Positions 38,848 to 48,350 are shown, counted from the first letter of the stretch. The stretch is 64,000 nucleotides of DNA from Komagataeibacter xylinus NBRC 15237 (GCF_001571345.1 NZ_BCTP01000003.1:105401-169400), one strand, 5' to 3'. Notes: generated from the letters alone by a model not told the origin. Made by a program: numbers and translations.

Positions 38848-41800
38848 TCAGGCCGAAACGCCCGCCTCCTCATGCACCATCCGTACCAGCGCGCCGAGCA
38901 CCTTGCGGGCCTGTGTGATGCGCTGGGCGTTGGTCATCTCGCGTATGATTGCAAGCTTGTGGTCGGGCCGCAGGCGCACATTGGCTTCCTTCTGCCGGGC
39001 AATCCATGCCACCAGCCCTGCCGGGTTGGCGAAGGTGTTGCCCCGGAACTGGATGACCATGCCCTTGGGGCCTGCTTCGAGCCGTTCCACCCCGGCCTCG
39101 CGGCACAGGCGCTTGAGTGTCACCACGTCGAGCAGGTTGCGCACCTCATCGGGCAGCGTGCCGAAGCGGTCGACCAGTTCGGCTTCCATCGCCTCGACCT
39201 CGGCATCATTGGCCAGGGCGGCGATGCGACGGTACAGGCCAAGGCGCACCGGCAGGTCGGTCACGTAGCTGTCGGGTATGAGCACCGGCAGGCCAAGGAT
39301 GATGTTGGGCGTCCAGTCCCGGTCCTGCAGCTTGCGCCGCCCCTTTTCGGTGCGCAGGTCGGCCACGGCATCCTCGAGCATCTGCTGGTAAAGCTCGATG
39401 CCCACTTCACGGATATGGCCTGACTGTTCATCGCCCAGCAGGTTGCCCGCCCCGCGCAGGTCAAGGTCGTGCGAGGCCAGCGTGAAGCCCGCGCCCAGCG
39501 TATCGAGCGTCTGCATGACTTCCAGCCGCTTCTGGGCGGCGGCCGAGAGCACATGCGTCTGCGGCCAGGTCAGGTAGGCATAGCCGCGCTGCTTGCCACG
39601 ACCCACGCGCCCGCGCAGCTGGTAGAGCTGGCCCAGGCCAAACATGTCGGCGCGGTGGATGATGAGCGTGTTGACCGCAGGCATGTCCAGCCCGCTTTCC
39701 ACGATATTGGTGGAGAGCAGGATGTCGTATTTGCCATCGCTGAACTCGGTCATTACCCGTTCCAGCTCGGTTGGTGTCAGGCGCCCATGGGCCTGCACCA
39801 GCCTGGCGTCGGGCACGATCTCGTGCAGGCGGGCGGCCATGCGGTCGAGATCCTCGATGCGCGGCACCACGCAGAACACCTGCCCGCCGCGGAAGCGCTC
39901 GCGCTGGATCGCCTCGCGGATCACCACGCTGTCGAACGGCATGATGAAGGTGCGCACCGCCAGCCGGTCGGTTGGCGGGGTTGCGATCAGGCTCATCTCG
40001 CGCACGCCGGTCAGGGCGAGTTGCAGCGTGCGTGGCAGCGGCGTGGCCGACAGCGTGAGCACATGCACGTCCTCGCGCAGGGCCTTGAGCTTTTCCTTGT
40101 GGGCCACGCCAAAATGTTGCTCTTCATCCACGATCAGCAGGCCAAGATCGGCGAATTTCACCGTCTTGGCCAGCAGGGCGTGGGTGCCGATGACGATATT
40201 GACCGTGCCATCGGTCAGGCCCTTGCGCACGGCAGTGGCCTCCTTGGCCGTAACCATGCGCGAAAGCTGCGCCACATTGACCGGCAGCCCGGCAAAGCGG
40301 GCCGAAAACGTGCGGTAGTGCTGGCGGGCCAGCAGCGTGGTCGGCACCACCACGGCCACCTGCGCGCCTGACATGGCGGCAACGAAGGCGGCGCGCAGCG
40401 CCACTTCGGTCTTGCCAAAGCCCACATCGCCACACACCAGCCGGTCCATCGGCTTGCCCGATGCCATGTCATCGAGCACGTCGGCGATGGCGCGGGACTG
40501 GTCCTCGGTCTCGATGAAGGGGAAGCGGGCGCAGAATTCATCCCACAACCCCTCTTCGGGCGTCAGGGCCGGGGCTTCACGCAGGGCGCGCGCGGCGGCA
40601 GTGCGGATGAGTTCGCCCGCCATGTCGCGGATGCGCTGCTTCATCTTCGCCTTGCGCGACTGCCACGACACGCCACCAAGCCTGTCGAGCGCCACATGCG
40701 CCTGGTCGGAGCCGAAGCGGCTGAGCAGTTCGATGTTCTCGACCGGCAGGAACAGCTTCTCGTTGCCGTCATAGATCAGGCGCAGGCAGTCATGTGGCGC
40801 GGTGCCCACGCCGATGGTTTCCAGCCCGTCATAGCGGCCAATGCCATAATCCTGATGGACGATCAGGTCGCCTTCCGCGATCTCGGAGGCTTCGGAGATG
40901 AACTGGTCCGCCTTCTTGCGCCGCCGGGGCGGGCGCGAGATCCGCTCGCCCAGCAGGTCCTGCTCGGAAATGAAGGCGAAGTTGTCGGCAACGAACCCGC
41001 GCTCCAGCCCCAGCGTCAGCAGCCCCACCGTGCCGGGCTTGAGCTTCTGCGCCTCTTTCCATGTGGCAAAGGTCTGCACCGGCAGGCGGTATTCGCGCAG
41101 CAGCACGCCAATGCGCTCGCACGAGCCGCGCGTCCAGGCCGTGACATAGGCCCGCCTGCCGGTCTGCGCCCATTCCTCAACCCGCGCATGGAGCATGGGG
41201 AAGACGTTCTCGCGCCCCTCGGTCACGGTCTTGGCAAACATCTGGCCCGGCCTGCCGCCTGCATCCATGCCCGGCGCGCCATCGGGCTGGGCGAAGGGCA
41301 TGAACACCACGGCCTTTTTGCCCGCAATCATCGCATCCCAGCCCTTGCGGTCGAGATACATCAGGTGCGGCGGTAGCGGGCGGTAGGGCACCTCGCCTTC
41401 CCGCGTGGGCTGCTTGCGGGCGTCGTAGTGGTCGGCAATCATTTCCAGCCGGGTGGCCAGCACCTCCTCGGCCTGGTTGGCGAGCGAGATGGTGACGCCG
41501 GGCAGGTAGTCAACCAGCGTTTCCATCTGTTCATGGAACAGGGGCAGCCAGTGCTCCATGCCCGCATGCCGCCTGCCATCCGATATGTGCTGGTAGAGCG
41601 GGTCATTGGCGGCAGCCGGGCCAAACAGATCGCGCCAGCTTGTGCGAAAACGCGAAATGGAGGCGGGATCGAGGCTGAAATCAGCCACCGGGCGCATGGT
41701 CAGGCTGTCGATCTTCGCCGTCGAGCGCTGGGTGCCGGGGTCGAAGCGGCGGATGTTTTCCACCTCGTCGCCAAACAGGTCGAGGCGCACGGGCTCGGCC

Positions 41801-42330
41801 TCGCCTGCGGGAAAAATATCGAAAATGCCGCCACGGGTTGCGAACTCGCCCTGCTCCATCACCGTGTCGGTACGGTTGTAGCCATGGGCGATGAGCAGTT
41901 CCATCAGGAAAGGCGCATCAAGGCTTTCACCGGTCTTTATGGTGATCGACTGCCCGGCAAAGGCCGTGCGCGGGGCCACGCGCTGGATGGCGCCCATCAC
42001 CGTGGTCAGCACGATGCGGGATGTGATCGCCTTTTCCAGCAGGCGGGTCAGGGTCGCCACCCGCTCCGCGATGATGGCGGGATTGGGCGATACGCGGTCA
42101 TACGGCAGGCAGTCCCAGCCCGGAAAGCGGAGGATTTCCGCCTTGGGTGCGACAAAGGCCAACTGGTCTGCAATGCGCGCCATGGAGGCATCATCACGGC
42201 ACACATGCAGCACGGGGCCTTTGTTCTCGCCCAGGCGGCGGGCGAGCAGAAAGGCGTCATACCCATCCGGCACGCCCCATACGGGAACGGGGGCGCCGGG
42301 TGCGAGCGAGAAACCTGCCGTATCGTTCAT
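38848..42330 (-). CDS. mfd: Transcription-repair coupling factor
   Basis: The 1160-aa translocase removes RNA polymerase stalled at lesions and recruits UvrA. It has the UvrB-like N-terminus (VPVWGVPDGYDAFLLAR), the RNAP-interacting domain with the basic region near 500-560, Walker A GDVGFGKT near residues 634-641 and DEEQHFG near 733, then the helicase C domain (STNIVESGLDMP, QLRGRVGRG) and the TRCF C-terminal domain. Length is standard. Its start overlaps the sdhE stop by four bases (ATGA), so the two genes are coupled. Certain identification. Confidence 0.98.
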   Translation of the reverse strand: MNDTAGFSLAPGAPVPVWGVPDGYDAFLLARRLGENKGPVLHVCRDDASMARIADQLAFVAPKAEILRFPGWDCLPYDRVSPNPAIIAERVATLTRLLEKAITSRIVLTTVMGAIQRVAPRTAFAGQSITIKTGESLDAPFLMELLIAHGYNRTDTVMEQGEFATRGGIFDIFPAGEAEPVRLDLFGDEVENIRRFDPGTQRSTAKIDSLTMRPVADFSLDPASISRFRTSWRDLFGPAAANDPLYQHISDGRRHAGMEHWLPLFHEQMETLVDYLPGVTISLANQAEEVLATRLEMIADHYDARKQPTREGEVPYRPLPPHLMYLDRKGWDAMIAGKKAVVFMPFAQPDGAPGMDAGGRPGQMFAKTVTEGRENVFPMLHARVEEWAQTGRRAYVTAWTRGSCERIGVLLREYRLPVQTFATWKEAQKLKPGTVGLLTLGLERGFVADNFAFISEQDLLGERISRPPRRRKKADQFISEASEIAEGDLIVHQDYGIGRYDGLETIGVGTAPHDCLRLIYDGNEKLFLPVENIELLSRFGSDQAHVALDRLGGVSWQSRKAKMKQRIRDMAGELIRTAAARALREAPALTPEEGLWDEFCARFPFIETEDQSRAIADVLDDMASGKPMDRLVCGDVGFGKTEVALRAAFVAAMSGAQVAVVVPTTLLARQHYRTFSARFAGLPVNVAQLSRMVTAKEATAVRKGLTDGTVNIVIGTHALLAKTVKFADLGLLIVDEEQHFGVAHKEKLKALREDVHVLTLSATPLPRTLQLALTGVREMSLIATPPTDRLAVRTFIMPFDSVVIREAIQRERFRGGQVFCVVPRIEDLDRMAARLHEIVPDARLVQAHGRLTPTELERVMTEFSDGKYDILLSTNIVESGLDMPAVNTLIIHRADMFGLGQLYQLRGRVGRGKQRGYAYLTWPQTHVLSAAAQKRLEVMQTLDTLGAGFTLASHDLDLRGAGNLLGDEQSGHIREVGIELYQQMLEDAVADLRTEKGRRKLQDRDWTPNIILGLPVLIPDSYVTDLPVRLGLYRRIAALANDAEVEAMEAELVDRFGTLPDEVRNLLDVVTLKRLCREAGVERLEAGPKGMVIQFRGNTFANPAGLVAWIARQKEANVRLRPDHKLAIIREMTNAQRITQARKVLGALVRMVHEEAGVSA

Positions 42331-42638
42331 TTTCCGCCCCGGATCGCAGCAAGGCGGGCGGGATCGGTGGCATCGGCCATGATCTGCTGCATCATGGGCG
42401 TGTTGAGTTCGGGTGGCACCGGGCGGCGGCCGCTCAGCCAGTCGGCCAGGTCGGCGTCGGGCAGGTCCATTACCGTCTCGAGTGCGTCGAGTTCGGCCTC
42501 GGTCATGCCCTCGAGCCGGGGGGCGACGAACCCGCCAATCAGCACGTCGGTTTCATGCGTGCCGCGATGTGTTGCACGGTAATAGATCTTGCGCCGCCGT
42601 GTATCGAGACGGGAGAGATCAGGCGTTCTGGCTTCCAT
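42327..42638 (-). CDS. sdhE: FAD assembly factor SdhE (succinate dehydrogenase assembly factor 2)
   Basis: The 103-aa protein matches SdhE/Sdh5, which promotes covalent flavinylation of SdhA. The conserved RGTHETDVLIGGF motif (residues 25-37) contains the RGxxE core, followed by the five-helix pattern and LPDADLADWLSGRRPVPPEL. It is coupled to mfd by ATGA overlap, and divergent from recG with 69 bases between starts. In an organism relying on membrane dehydrogenases the factor is expected. Confident. Confidence 0.92.
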   Translation of the reverse strand: MEARTPDLSRLDTRRRKIYYRATHRGTHETDVLIGGFVAPRLEGMTEAELDALETVMDLPDADLADWLSGRRPVPPELNTPMMQQIMADATDPARLAAIRGGK

Positions 42639-42707
42639 TGCGTTCCACCCCTGTATGGTTGTGTTTTGTTCCGTAACGCAGGTGTCCTATAGCCCTCATG
42701 CGGGCAT

Positions 42708-44891
42708 ATGTCAGCCCGCATGACAAGCATGCCACCCCGCAGGATGAACCGCCGCGTGTCCGATATCACCGCCCTCCCCGCCAGTTCCCTTCTTGCCCCG
42801 CTGCTTGCGGGGATTGAAAGCCTGAAGGGCATGAAACCGGCAACGGCGAAGCTTCTGGCACGGGTGGCCGGGGGCAGACGGGTGATCGACCTGCTGTTCC
42901 ACCTGCCGGAATCGGTGGTGGACCGGCGCTACCGCCCGACCCTGCGCGAAGTGGAAACCGGGCGGGTGTGCACGCTGCTGGTCACGATCACGCGCGTGGT
43001 GCCGCCAGCGCCGGGCGGCGGGCGTGGCAGGCGGCCGTGGCGCGTGGTGGTGAGCGATGGCACGGCGGAGGCGGAACTGGTGTTCTTCTCCCCCCATCAG
43101 GTGCGCAGGCTTGAGGCCGGGCAGGATATTGCCGTGTCGGGCACGCTGGAGCGCTTTGGGGAGCGGCTGAGCATGGCGCATCCCGATTATCTGGTGCCGC
43201 AGGCCAGGCTTGCTGAAATTCCGCTGCTCGACCCGGTCTGGCCGCTGACGGCGGGGCTGTTTCCAAGTCAGGTGCGCAGCGCCATGCGGGCGGCGTTCGA
43301 TGTGTTTCCCGCCCTGCCGGAATGGCAGGATGCCAGCGTGCTGGCGCAGCGCAAATGGCCCGGCTTCGAGCAGGCGCTGCGCACGCTGCACCGGCCATCT
43401 GACTTCCCCGACCTGATGGAGGGCGAGGCGCTGATCGGGGCATCCGAGCGGGCGCGGGCGCGGCTTGCATGTGATGACCTGCTGGCCCAGCAGGTTTCCA
43501 TGGCGCAGGCGCGCAGGCTCAACCGCCTGCGGCCGGGGCGCAGCATCGTGAGTGATGGCAGCCTGCGCGCGGTGGCGCTGTCGCGCTTTGGCCATGAGCC
43601 CACCACGGCCCAGACCCGCACCCTGGCCGAGATCGATGCCGATCTTGCCGCCCCCCGGCAGATGACGCGCCTGTTGCAGGGCGATGTGGGGGCGGGCAAG
43701 ACGCTGGTGGCGCTGCTGGCCATGCTCGGCGCGGTGGAGGCAGGCCATCAGGCGGCCCTTATGGCACCGACCGAAATTCTGGCCCGCCAGCATCTGGCCA
43801 CCTTCACCAGACTTTCACCCGTGCCGGTGGCGTTCCTCAGCGGCAGCGTAAAAGGCAAGGCCCGGCGCGAGGCACTGGCCAGCATTGCCGATGGCACGGC
43901 CCGGCTGGTGATCGGCACGCATGCCCTGTTTCAGGAAAGCGTGGTGTTCGAGGATCTTGCCCTGGCGGTGATTGACGAGCAGCATCGTTTTGGCGTGGAG
44001 CAGCGCGCCATGCTGGGCGAGAAAGGCCGCCAGACCGACGTGCTGGTCATGACCGCCACCCCCATCCCCCGCTCGCTGCTGCTGACCCAGTGGGGCGACA
44101 TGCTGGTCAGCCGGCTGGATGTAAAGCCCGCGGGCCGCAAGCCGGTGCGCACCTCGCTGCATGCCCTCTCCGCCATGGATGACCTGCTGGCGGGGCTGGA
44201 ACGGGCGCTGGGGCGCGGGGCGCGAATCTTCTGGGTGTGCCCGCTGGTGAGCGAGAGCGAAACCGTTGACATTGCCGCAGCCGAGGCCCGCCACCATGCC
44301 CTGGCCGCCCATTTTGGGCCTGATGCCGTGGGGCTGGCGCACGGGCAGCAGGATATTACGCTGCGCGAGCAGGCCATTGCCGATTTTGCCGCCGGGCACA
44401 CGCGCATCCTCGTCGCCACCACCGTGATCGAGGTCGGGGTGGATATTCCCGATGCCACGGTGATGGTGATCGAGCATGCCGAGCGCTTTGGCCTGGCGCA
44501 ACTGCACCAGTTGCGTGGGCGCGTGGGGCGTGGGCAGGCGGAATCCTACTGCCTTCTGCTGCATGACAGCGCGCTCGGCCAGACCGCGCGGCGCAGGCTG
44601 GCGCTATTGCGCGAGACGGAAGATGGCTTTCTGATTGCCGATGAGGATTTCCGCCTGCGTGGCGGCGGCGACCTGACCGGCAGGCGCCAGTCCGGCCTGC
44701 CCGACCTGCGGCTGGCCAGCCCGCTGCATGTTGACATGCTGCTCAGGCTTGCCGCGCAGGATGCCCGCAGGCTGGTCGATACCCCGCCCGATAAGGCGTC
44801 CCCCGGCCTGCGCGGGCGCAGGCAGGCGGTCAGTTTGCTGCTTGAGCTGTTTGCGCGGGCGCAGGCTGTGCGGGCGATACGCGCGGGATAG
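42708..44891 (+). CDS. recG: ATP-dependent DNA helicase RecG
   Basis: The 727-aa helicase remodels stalled forks and recombination intermediates. The N-terminal wedge domain begins LKGMKPATAKLLARVAGGRRVIDLLFHLP; an OB fold (TLLVTITRVV...) precedes the motor. Walker A is GDVGAGKT (325-332), the Walker B box DEQH (423-426, in VIDEQHRFGVEQR), and motif VI QLRGRVGRG lies near 605. ATG 42708 is one of several close starts (another is GTG 42756). The 3' end overlaps the convergent TetR gene by 62 bases. Certain identification, start uncertain. Confidence 0.97.
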   Translation: MSARMTSMPPRRMNRRVSDITALPASSLLAPLLAGIESLKGMKPATAKLLARVAGGRRVIDLLFHLPESVVDRRYRPTLREVETGRVCTLLVTITRVVPPAPGGGRGRRPWRVVVSDGTAEAELVFFSPHQVRRLEAGQDIAVSGTLERFGERLSMAHPDYLVPQARLAEIPLLDPVWPLTAGLFPSQVRSAMRAAFDVFPALPEWQDASVLAQRKWPGFEQALRTLHRPSDFPDLMEGEALIGASERARARLACDDLLAQQVSMAQARRLNRLRPGRSIVSDGSLRAVALSRFGHEPTTAQTRTLAEIDADLAAPRQMTRLLQGDVGAGKTLVALLAMLGAVEAGHQAALMAPTEILARQHLATFTRLSPVPVAFLSGSVKGKARREALASIADGTARLVIGTHALFQESVVFEDLALAVIDEQHRFGVEQRAMLGEKGRQTDVLVMTATPIPRSLLLTQWGDMLVSRLDVKPAGRKPVRTSLHALSAMDDLLAGLERALGRGARIFWVCPLVSESETVDIAAAEARHHALAAHFGPDAVGLAHGQQDITLREQAIADFAAGHTRILVATTVIEVGVDIPDATVMVIEHAERFGLAQLHQLRGRVGRGQAESYCLLLHDSALGQTARRRLALLRETEDGFLIADEDFRLRGGGDLTGRRQSGLPDLRLASPLHVDMLLRLAAQDARRLVDTPPDKASPGLRGRRQAVSLLLELFARAQAVRAIRAG

Positions 44892-45564
44892 CGGGGGGCT
44901 GGCACGCAGGTGGCTTGACGCCCAGGACCGCTGCCGCCTGCGCCATGTAGAACGTGGTGAACAGGTCCAGCGGTTCGGGCTCATGCTCCATGCGGGCCCG
45001 CAGCACCGCGCCTTCCCACCCGATCCAGAAATAGCGGGCGAGTTGCATGCAGGCGCGCTTCTGCGCGGAGGTGGCGCGCGTGCCAAAGCCTGTGAGCAGG
45101 CAGGCGTTCACGCGCTTTTCCCATCCATGCATGATGGTGAGCAGGAGGCCGTGGAACGAATCGGGCAGCATGTCGATTTCCTGCCCGAGATTGCCGATCA
45201 GGCAGCCCCGGCGAAAACCGTGATGATGCATGTTCGCGCGCACGTCATGCACGAAGTTGAGCAGGCGCTGCAGCGGGGCCGTATCCGGCTCCTGCAGCCA
45301 CAGGTCCAGCCTGGCGTTGAAAGATCTGGCATAGTCCTCGATCAGGATCTGCCCGAAATCCTCCTTGCTGCTGAAGCAGTAATAGAAAGACCCCTTCGAG
45401 ATGCCCGTGGCGTGCAGCACGTCATCCACGCAGGTGGCGGAAAAGCCTTTTTCCGTCAGTAATTCAACGCCTGCGCGGACCAGCATGGCGCGCGTGCCCT
45501 CGGGTGCGCGGGCGGTTTTTGGCGGTCGGCCCCGACCGCGCCGGGGGGGGGATGTATCGGGCAT
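44830..45564 (-). CDS. TetR/AcrR family transcriptional regulator (AcuR-like)
   Basis: The 244-aa repressor has an N-terminal helix-turn-helix at about 24-70 (LVRAGVELLTEKGFSATCVDDVLHATGISKGSFYYCFSSKEDF). The ligand domain has NFVHDVRANMHHHGFRRGCLIGNLGQE, close to AcuR-type regulators that control alkenal/acrylate reductases. The last 30 residues are Pro/Ala/Gln-rich and come from the region antisense to the recG end, so they may be a read-through extension. The start at 45564 gives an Arg-rich DNA-binding arm (RRGRGRPPK). Its target is not adjacent: the only upstream neighbour is the cold-shock gene, so it may control itself or a distant gene. Confidence 0.88.
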   Translation of the reverse strand: MPDTSPPRRGRGRPPKTARAPEGTRAMLVRAGVELLTEKGFSATCVDDVLHATGISKGSFYYCFSSKEDFGQILIEDYARSFNARLDLWLQEPDTAPLQRLLNFVHDVRANMHHHGFRRGCLIGNLGQEIDMLPDSFHGLLLTIMHGWEKRVNACLLTGFGTRATSAQKRACMQLARYFWIGWEGAVLRARMEHEPEPLDLFTTFYMAQAAAVLGVKPPACQPPAIPRVSPAQPAPAQTAQAAN

Positions 45565-45945
45565 GGCGTTTTTTCTTATCTCGGCAAGGGGGGCTGGTGA
45601 ATCATTGATCTGCTTCGATAATGTGCGACTGCGTCTAGAAATCAAGTATAATTGTGCATTTAATTTATATCTTTGCGTTCCCCCCTTTTTGCATTCCTGC
45701 CCCTCACAAACGGGTCAGGATGAAAATTCGTGTGGCAACCAAAGCCGGGAATATGCTTTGGTGTTGTTGATGCCGATGCGATTTATGCTAGGGTCACCGT
45801 AGGATGGAAAAAGTTTTCCTGTGCCGCCGCCGCCTAAACCCCGGCCCAAGGCCAGAGCAGACCAGTCTCCATCCTGCAAACGTGCTTTCATTCGGTGGTG
45901 TTCCACAACGGAACATCCGCCACCTAGACCTCGGGATTACGACCG
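45565..45945. other. Divergent region between the TetR gene and the cold-shock gene
   Basis: This 381-base gap has no credible gene. The part next to the TetR gene (45600-45690) is AT-rich, with TATAAT at 45647-45652, and probably holds the regulator's own promoter/operator. The right part reads as a long leader of the cold-shock gene and contains the hairpin GGTGG-GTTCC / GGAAC-CCACC (45894-45924). Confidence 0.5.
45767..45794 (+). promoter_or_regulatory. Candidate promoter of the cold-shock gene
   Basis: TTGATG (45767-45772) and TAGGGT (45789-45794) are separated by 16 bases. If used, transcription would start near 45800 and leave a leader of about 145 bases, similar to cold-shock mRNAs. 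The match to consensus is modest. Confidence 0.3.
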
Positions 45946-46632
45946 TTGAGAAGTAACAGGACCGACCGCAGCTCCCGCTCCCCGCGCCGCGGCGGGTTTG
46001 ACGATGATTTCATGTCGTCGCCTTCATTTGGTGATCGCGCGCCCGCGCCGCCGCCGCGCCGCTCCTTTGGTGGTGGAGGTGGTGGTCCCCAGATCGTCGC
46101 ATCCGGGCCAGAGATCAGCGCCACCGTAAAGTGGTTCAATAGCGAAAAGGGCTTCGGCTTCGTTGAGCTGTCCGATGGTTCGGGTGACGTGTTTCTGCAC
46201 GCCAATGCCCTGAACCCCACCGGGCATGCCACGGTTTCGCCGGGCACCACGCTGGTTGTACAGATCGGTCAGGGCCCCAAGGGCCGCCAGGTCGCCAGCG
46301 TCCTTTCCGTTGATGAAAGCACGGCACAGCCCGAGCGCCCCCGTGGCGGTGGCTTTGGCGCGGCACCCGGCGCGCGCGCCGGCTTCTCGCGCTCTGGCCG
46401 CCCCGCCCCTGACCTGTCGCACGCGCAGGACATGCGCGGCACGGTCAAGTGGTACAACGCGACCAAGGGCTTCGGCTTCATCACGCCCGAGAACGGCGGC
46501 AAGGACATTTTTGTCCATGCTTCCGCCCTTGAGCGTTCGGGCCTGTCCGGCCTGACGGAAGGCCAGACGGCAAACGTGCAGGTTGTTGAAGGCCAGAAAG
46601 GCCCCGAAGCCGCGGCCCTGTCGGTCGACTGA
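45946..46632 (+). CDS. Protein with two cold-shock domains
   Basis: The 228-aa protein has two CSD units: residues about 57-123 (RNP1 KGFGFVEL, RNP2 DVFLHAN) and 163-228 (RNP1 KGFGFITP, RNP2 DIFVHAS), joined by an Arg/Gly/Ala-rich linker. The N-terminal 55 residues are basic, Ser/Pro/Gly-rich and likely disordered. It binds single-stranded nucleic acid and likely acts as an RNA chaperone. No ATG exists before 46012; an in-frame TAG at 45925 bounds the frame, and TTG at 45946 is used here because codons after it are strongly GC3-biased. ATG 46012 is the alternative. Two terminators follow. Confidence 0.9.
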   Translation: MRSNRTDRSSRSPRRGGFDDDFMSSPSFGDRAPAPPPRRSFGGGGGGPQIVASGPEISATVKWFNSEKGFGFVELSDGSGDVFLHANALNPTGHATVSPGTTLVVQIGQGPKGRQVASVLSVDESTAQPERPRGGGFGAAPGARAGFSRSGRPAPDLSHAQDMRGTVKWYNATKGFGFITPENGGKDIFVHASALERSGLSGLTEGQTANVQVVEGQKGPEAAALSVD

Positions 46633-46647
46633 ATACTTTCCCCTGCC

Positions 46648-46672
46648 CCACGCCAGCTTAAGGCTGGCGTGG
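46648..46672. terminator. Hairpin after the cold-shock gene
   Basis: CCACGCCAGC pairs with GCTGGCGTGG around a 5-base loop, 16 bases after the stop codon. It lacks a T tract; a stronger terminator follows at 46690. Confidence 0.6.
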
Positions 46673-46689
46673 TTGGGTGAATGAATAAA

Positions 46690-46727
46690 AAACAGGGCCA
46701 TCCCGTAAGGGGCGGCCCTGTTTTTTT
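46690..46727. terminator. Intrinsic terminator between the cold-shock gene and smpB
   Basis: AAACAGGGCC pairs with GGCCCTGTTT around a 14-base loop, followed by T7 on the plus strand and preceded by an A tract, which gives a T tract on the minus strand. It can therefore serve both convergent transcripts (cold-shock gene and smpB). Confidence 0.88.
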
Positions 46728-46822
46728 GTATCATTGTCAGGCGTGTTCAGCCTTGGTGCCGATGAGGCAGTGCGCAATGCGGGGCATATCAAAAACTTCT
46801 GATTTTTCTGTCAGTCCGTTTT

Positions 46823-47317
46823 TTAGTCTTCACGGCCCTTGTTGCGCAGCAGGCGGGCCTTGTCGCGGGCCCAGTCGCGATCGGCTATGGCGTGGCGCTT
46901 GTCTTCCTTCTTGCGGCCCTCGCCCACGCCCAGCGTCAGCTTGGCAAGGCCGCGGCTGTTGAAGTGAATGTCCAGCGGCACCAGGGTCACGCCGTTACGC
47001 GCGGTCTCACCGAGCAGCTTGTCCACCTGTTTCTTGTGCAGGAGCAGCTTGCGCGGGGCGCGTGGCTCGAAACGTGACAGCACGCCACCCTGATATTCTG
47101 GAATGTAGCTGTTGATCAGCCACAATTCCCCGTTGCGCTCACCGGCATAGGCCTCGTTGATGGTGGCGCGCCCCATGCGCAGGCTTTTGACTTCCGGCCC
47201 CTTGAGCACCAGACCCGCCTCCACCGTTTCAAGGATGGAGTAGTTGAAGCGGCCCTTGCGGTTCTGTGCGGCGATCCCGGTCGAGATCATGCCGCTGCCC
47301 TTGTTTTTGCTGGCCAT
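46823..47317 (-). CDS. smpB: SsrA-binding protein SmpB
   Basis: The 164-aa OB-fold protein binds tmRNA and is required for trans-translation. Hallmarks are AAQNRKGRFNYSILETVEAGLVLKGPEVKSLR and the YIPEY / HKKQVDKLLG blocks; the C-terminal basic tail KDKRHAIADRDWARDKARLLR is complete. It follows dapA by three bases on the same strand, forming the end of a kdsB-pheA-dapA-smpB gene row. The ssrA gene is not seen here. Certain identification. Confidence 0.97.
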   Translation of the reverse strand: MASKNKGSGMISTGIAAQNRKGRFNYSILETVEAGLVLKGPEVKSLRMGRATINEAYAGERNGELWLINSYIPEYQGGVLSRFEPRAPRKLLLHKKQVDKLLGETARNGVTLVPLDIHFNSRGLAKLTLGVGEGRKKEDKRHAIADRDWARDKARLLRNKGRED

Positions 47318-47320
47318 GAT

Positions 47321-48199
47321 TCAGTCCAGCAGCCCGACGGCATCGAGCGCCGCCTTCACTTTCGCCCGGCTGGCATCGGCCAGCGGCGCCAGAGGCAGGC
47401 GGCAGGTCTCGCCCATCAGCCCCAATACGCTTGCGGCGAACTTGACCGGCACGGGGTTGCTTTCACAGAACAGGGAGTCATGCAGCGGCAGCAGCCGGTC
47501 CTGCAGTTCCATTGCATCCATCACGTTGCCATCATTCCAGCTCTGCTGCACCTGCGCGCAGAGTGCCGGGGCGACATTGGCGGTAACGCTGATGCAGCCA
47601 TCGCCACCAGCGGCGAGGAACGAGACCGCGGTGCCGTCCTCACCCGAGATCTGGTTGAACGGCTTTTTTACCGCGCGGCGCACGAGCAGCGGGCGTAGCA
47701 GGTCGCCCGTGGAATCCTTGACCCCGATGATGTTGGGGTGCAGCGCCAGCCGCGCCATGGTCTCGACCGAGATGTCGATGACCGAGCGGCCCGGAATATT
47801 GTACAGGATGACGGGGATGCTGATGGCATCGGCCACGGCCATGAAGTGGCGGTACACCCCTTCCTGCGTGGGCTTGTTGTAATAGGGGGTGACCACCAGC
47901 ACGGCCGAGGCCCCGGCCTTTTGCGCCTGCTGGGCCATCTCCACTGCTTCGGCCGTGCTGTTGGAGCCGGCGCCTGCAATGACCGGCACGCGCCCGGCTG
48001 CGGATTTTATGGTGAATTCAACGACTGCAGCATGTTCATCATGCGTCAGGGTCGGGCTTTCGCCCGTGGTGCCGACGGGTATGAGTGCGGCAGCGCCCTG
48101 CTGGATCTGCCAGTCGATGAAGCGGCCCATGGACGGCAGGTCAAGCGACCCATCCGTATTCATGGGGGTAATAAGGGCGGTCATGGAACCCTTGAACAT
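47321..48199 (-). CDS. dapA: 4-hydroxy-tetrahydrodipicolinate synthase
   Basis: The 292-aa enzyme condenses pyruvate with aspartate semialdehyde on the way to lysine and diaminopimelate. The Schiff-base lysine is Lys161 (IIGVKDSTGD), the tyrosine and GTTGE loop are at YNIPGR (133-138) and residues 43-47. An in-frame ATG four codons upstream (48211) is also possible. It is followed by smpB after three bases and preceded by pheA after 151 bases. DAP feeds peptidoglycan as well as lysine. Certain identification. Confidence 0.97.
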   Translation of the reverse strand: MFKGSMTALITPMNTDGSLDLPSMGRFIDWQIQQGAAALIPVGTTGESPTLTHDEHAAVVEFTIKSAAGRVPVIAGAGSNSTAEAVEMAQQAQKAGASAVLVVTPYYNKPTQEGVYRHFMAVADAISIPVILYNIPGRSVIDISVETMARLALHPNIIGVKDSTGDLLRPLLVRRAVKKPFNQISGEDGTAVSFLAAGGDGCISVTANVAPALCAQVQQSWNDGNVMDAMELQDRLLPLHDSLFCESNPVPVKFAASVLGLMGETCRLPLAPLADASRAKVKAALDAVGLLD

Positions 48200-48350
48200 G
48201 GTTGTTTCCACCTGGATCCTGTGTCTTGGCTATGCGTGCGCCGGTTGGTTGTCCGGCACCATCGTTTTCGTGCGGCCTGCCCCGGCGCGGGCAGGCGGGG
48301 TATCATACAGGCAATGCGGCATGGGGGGCAAAACATGCCCGCCCTGCCCT

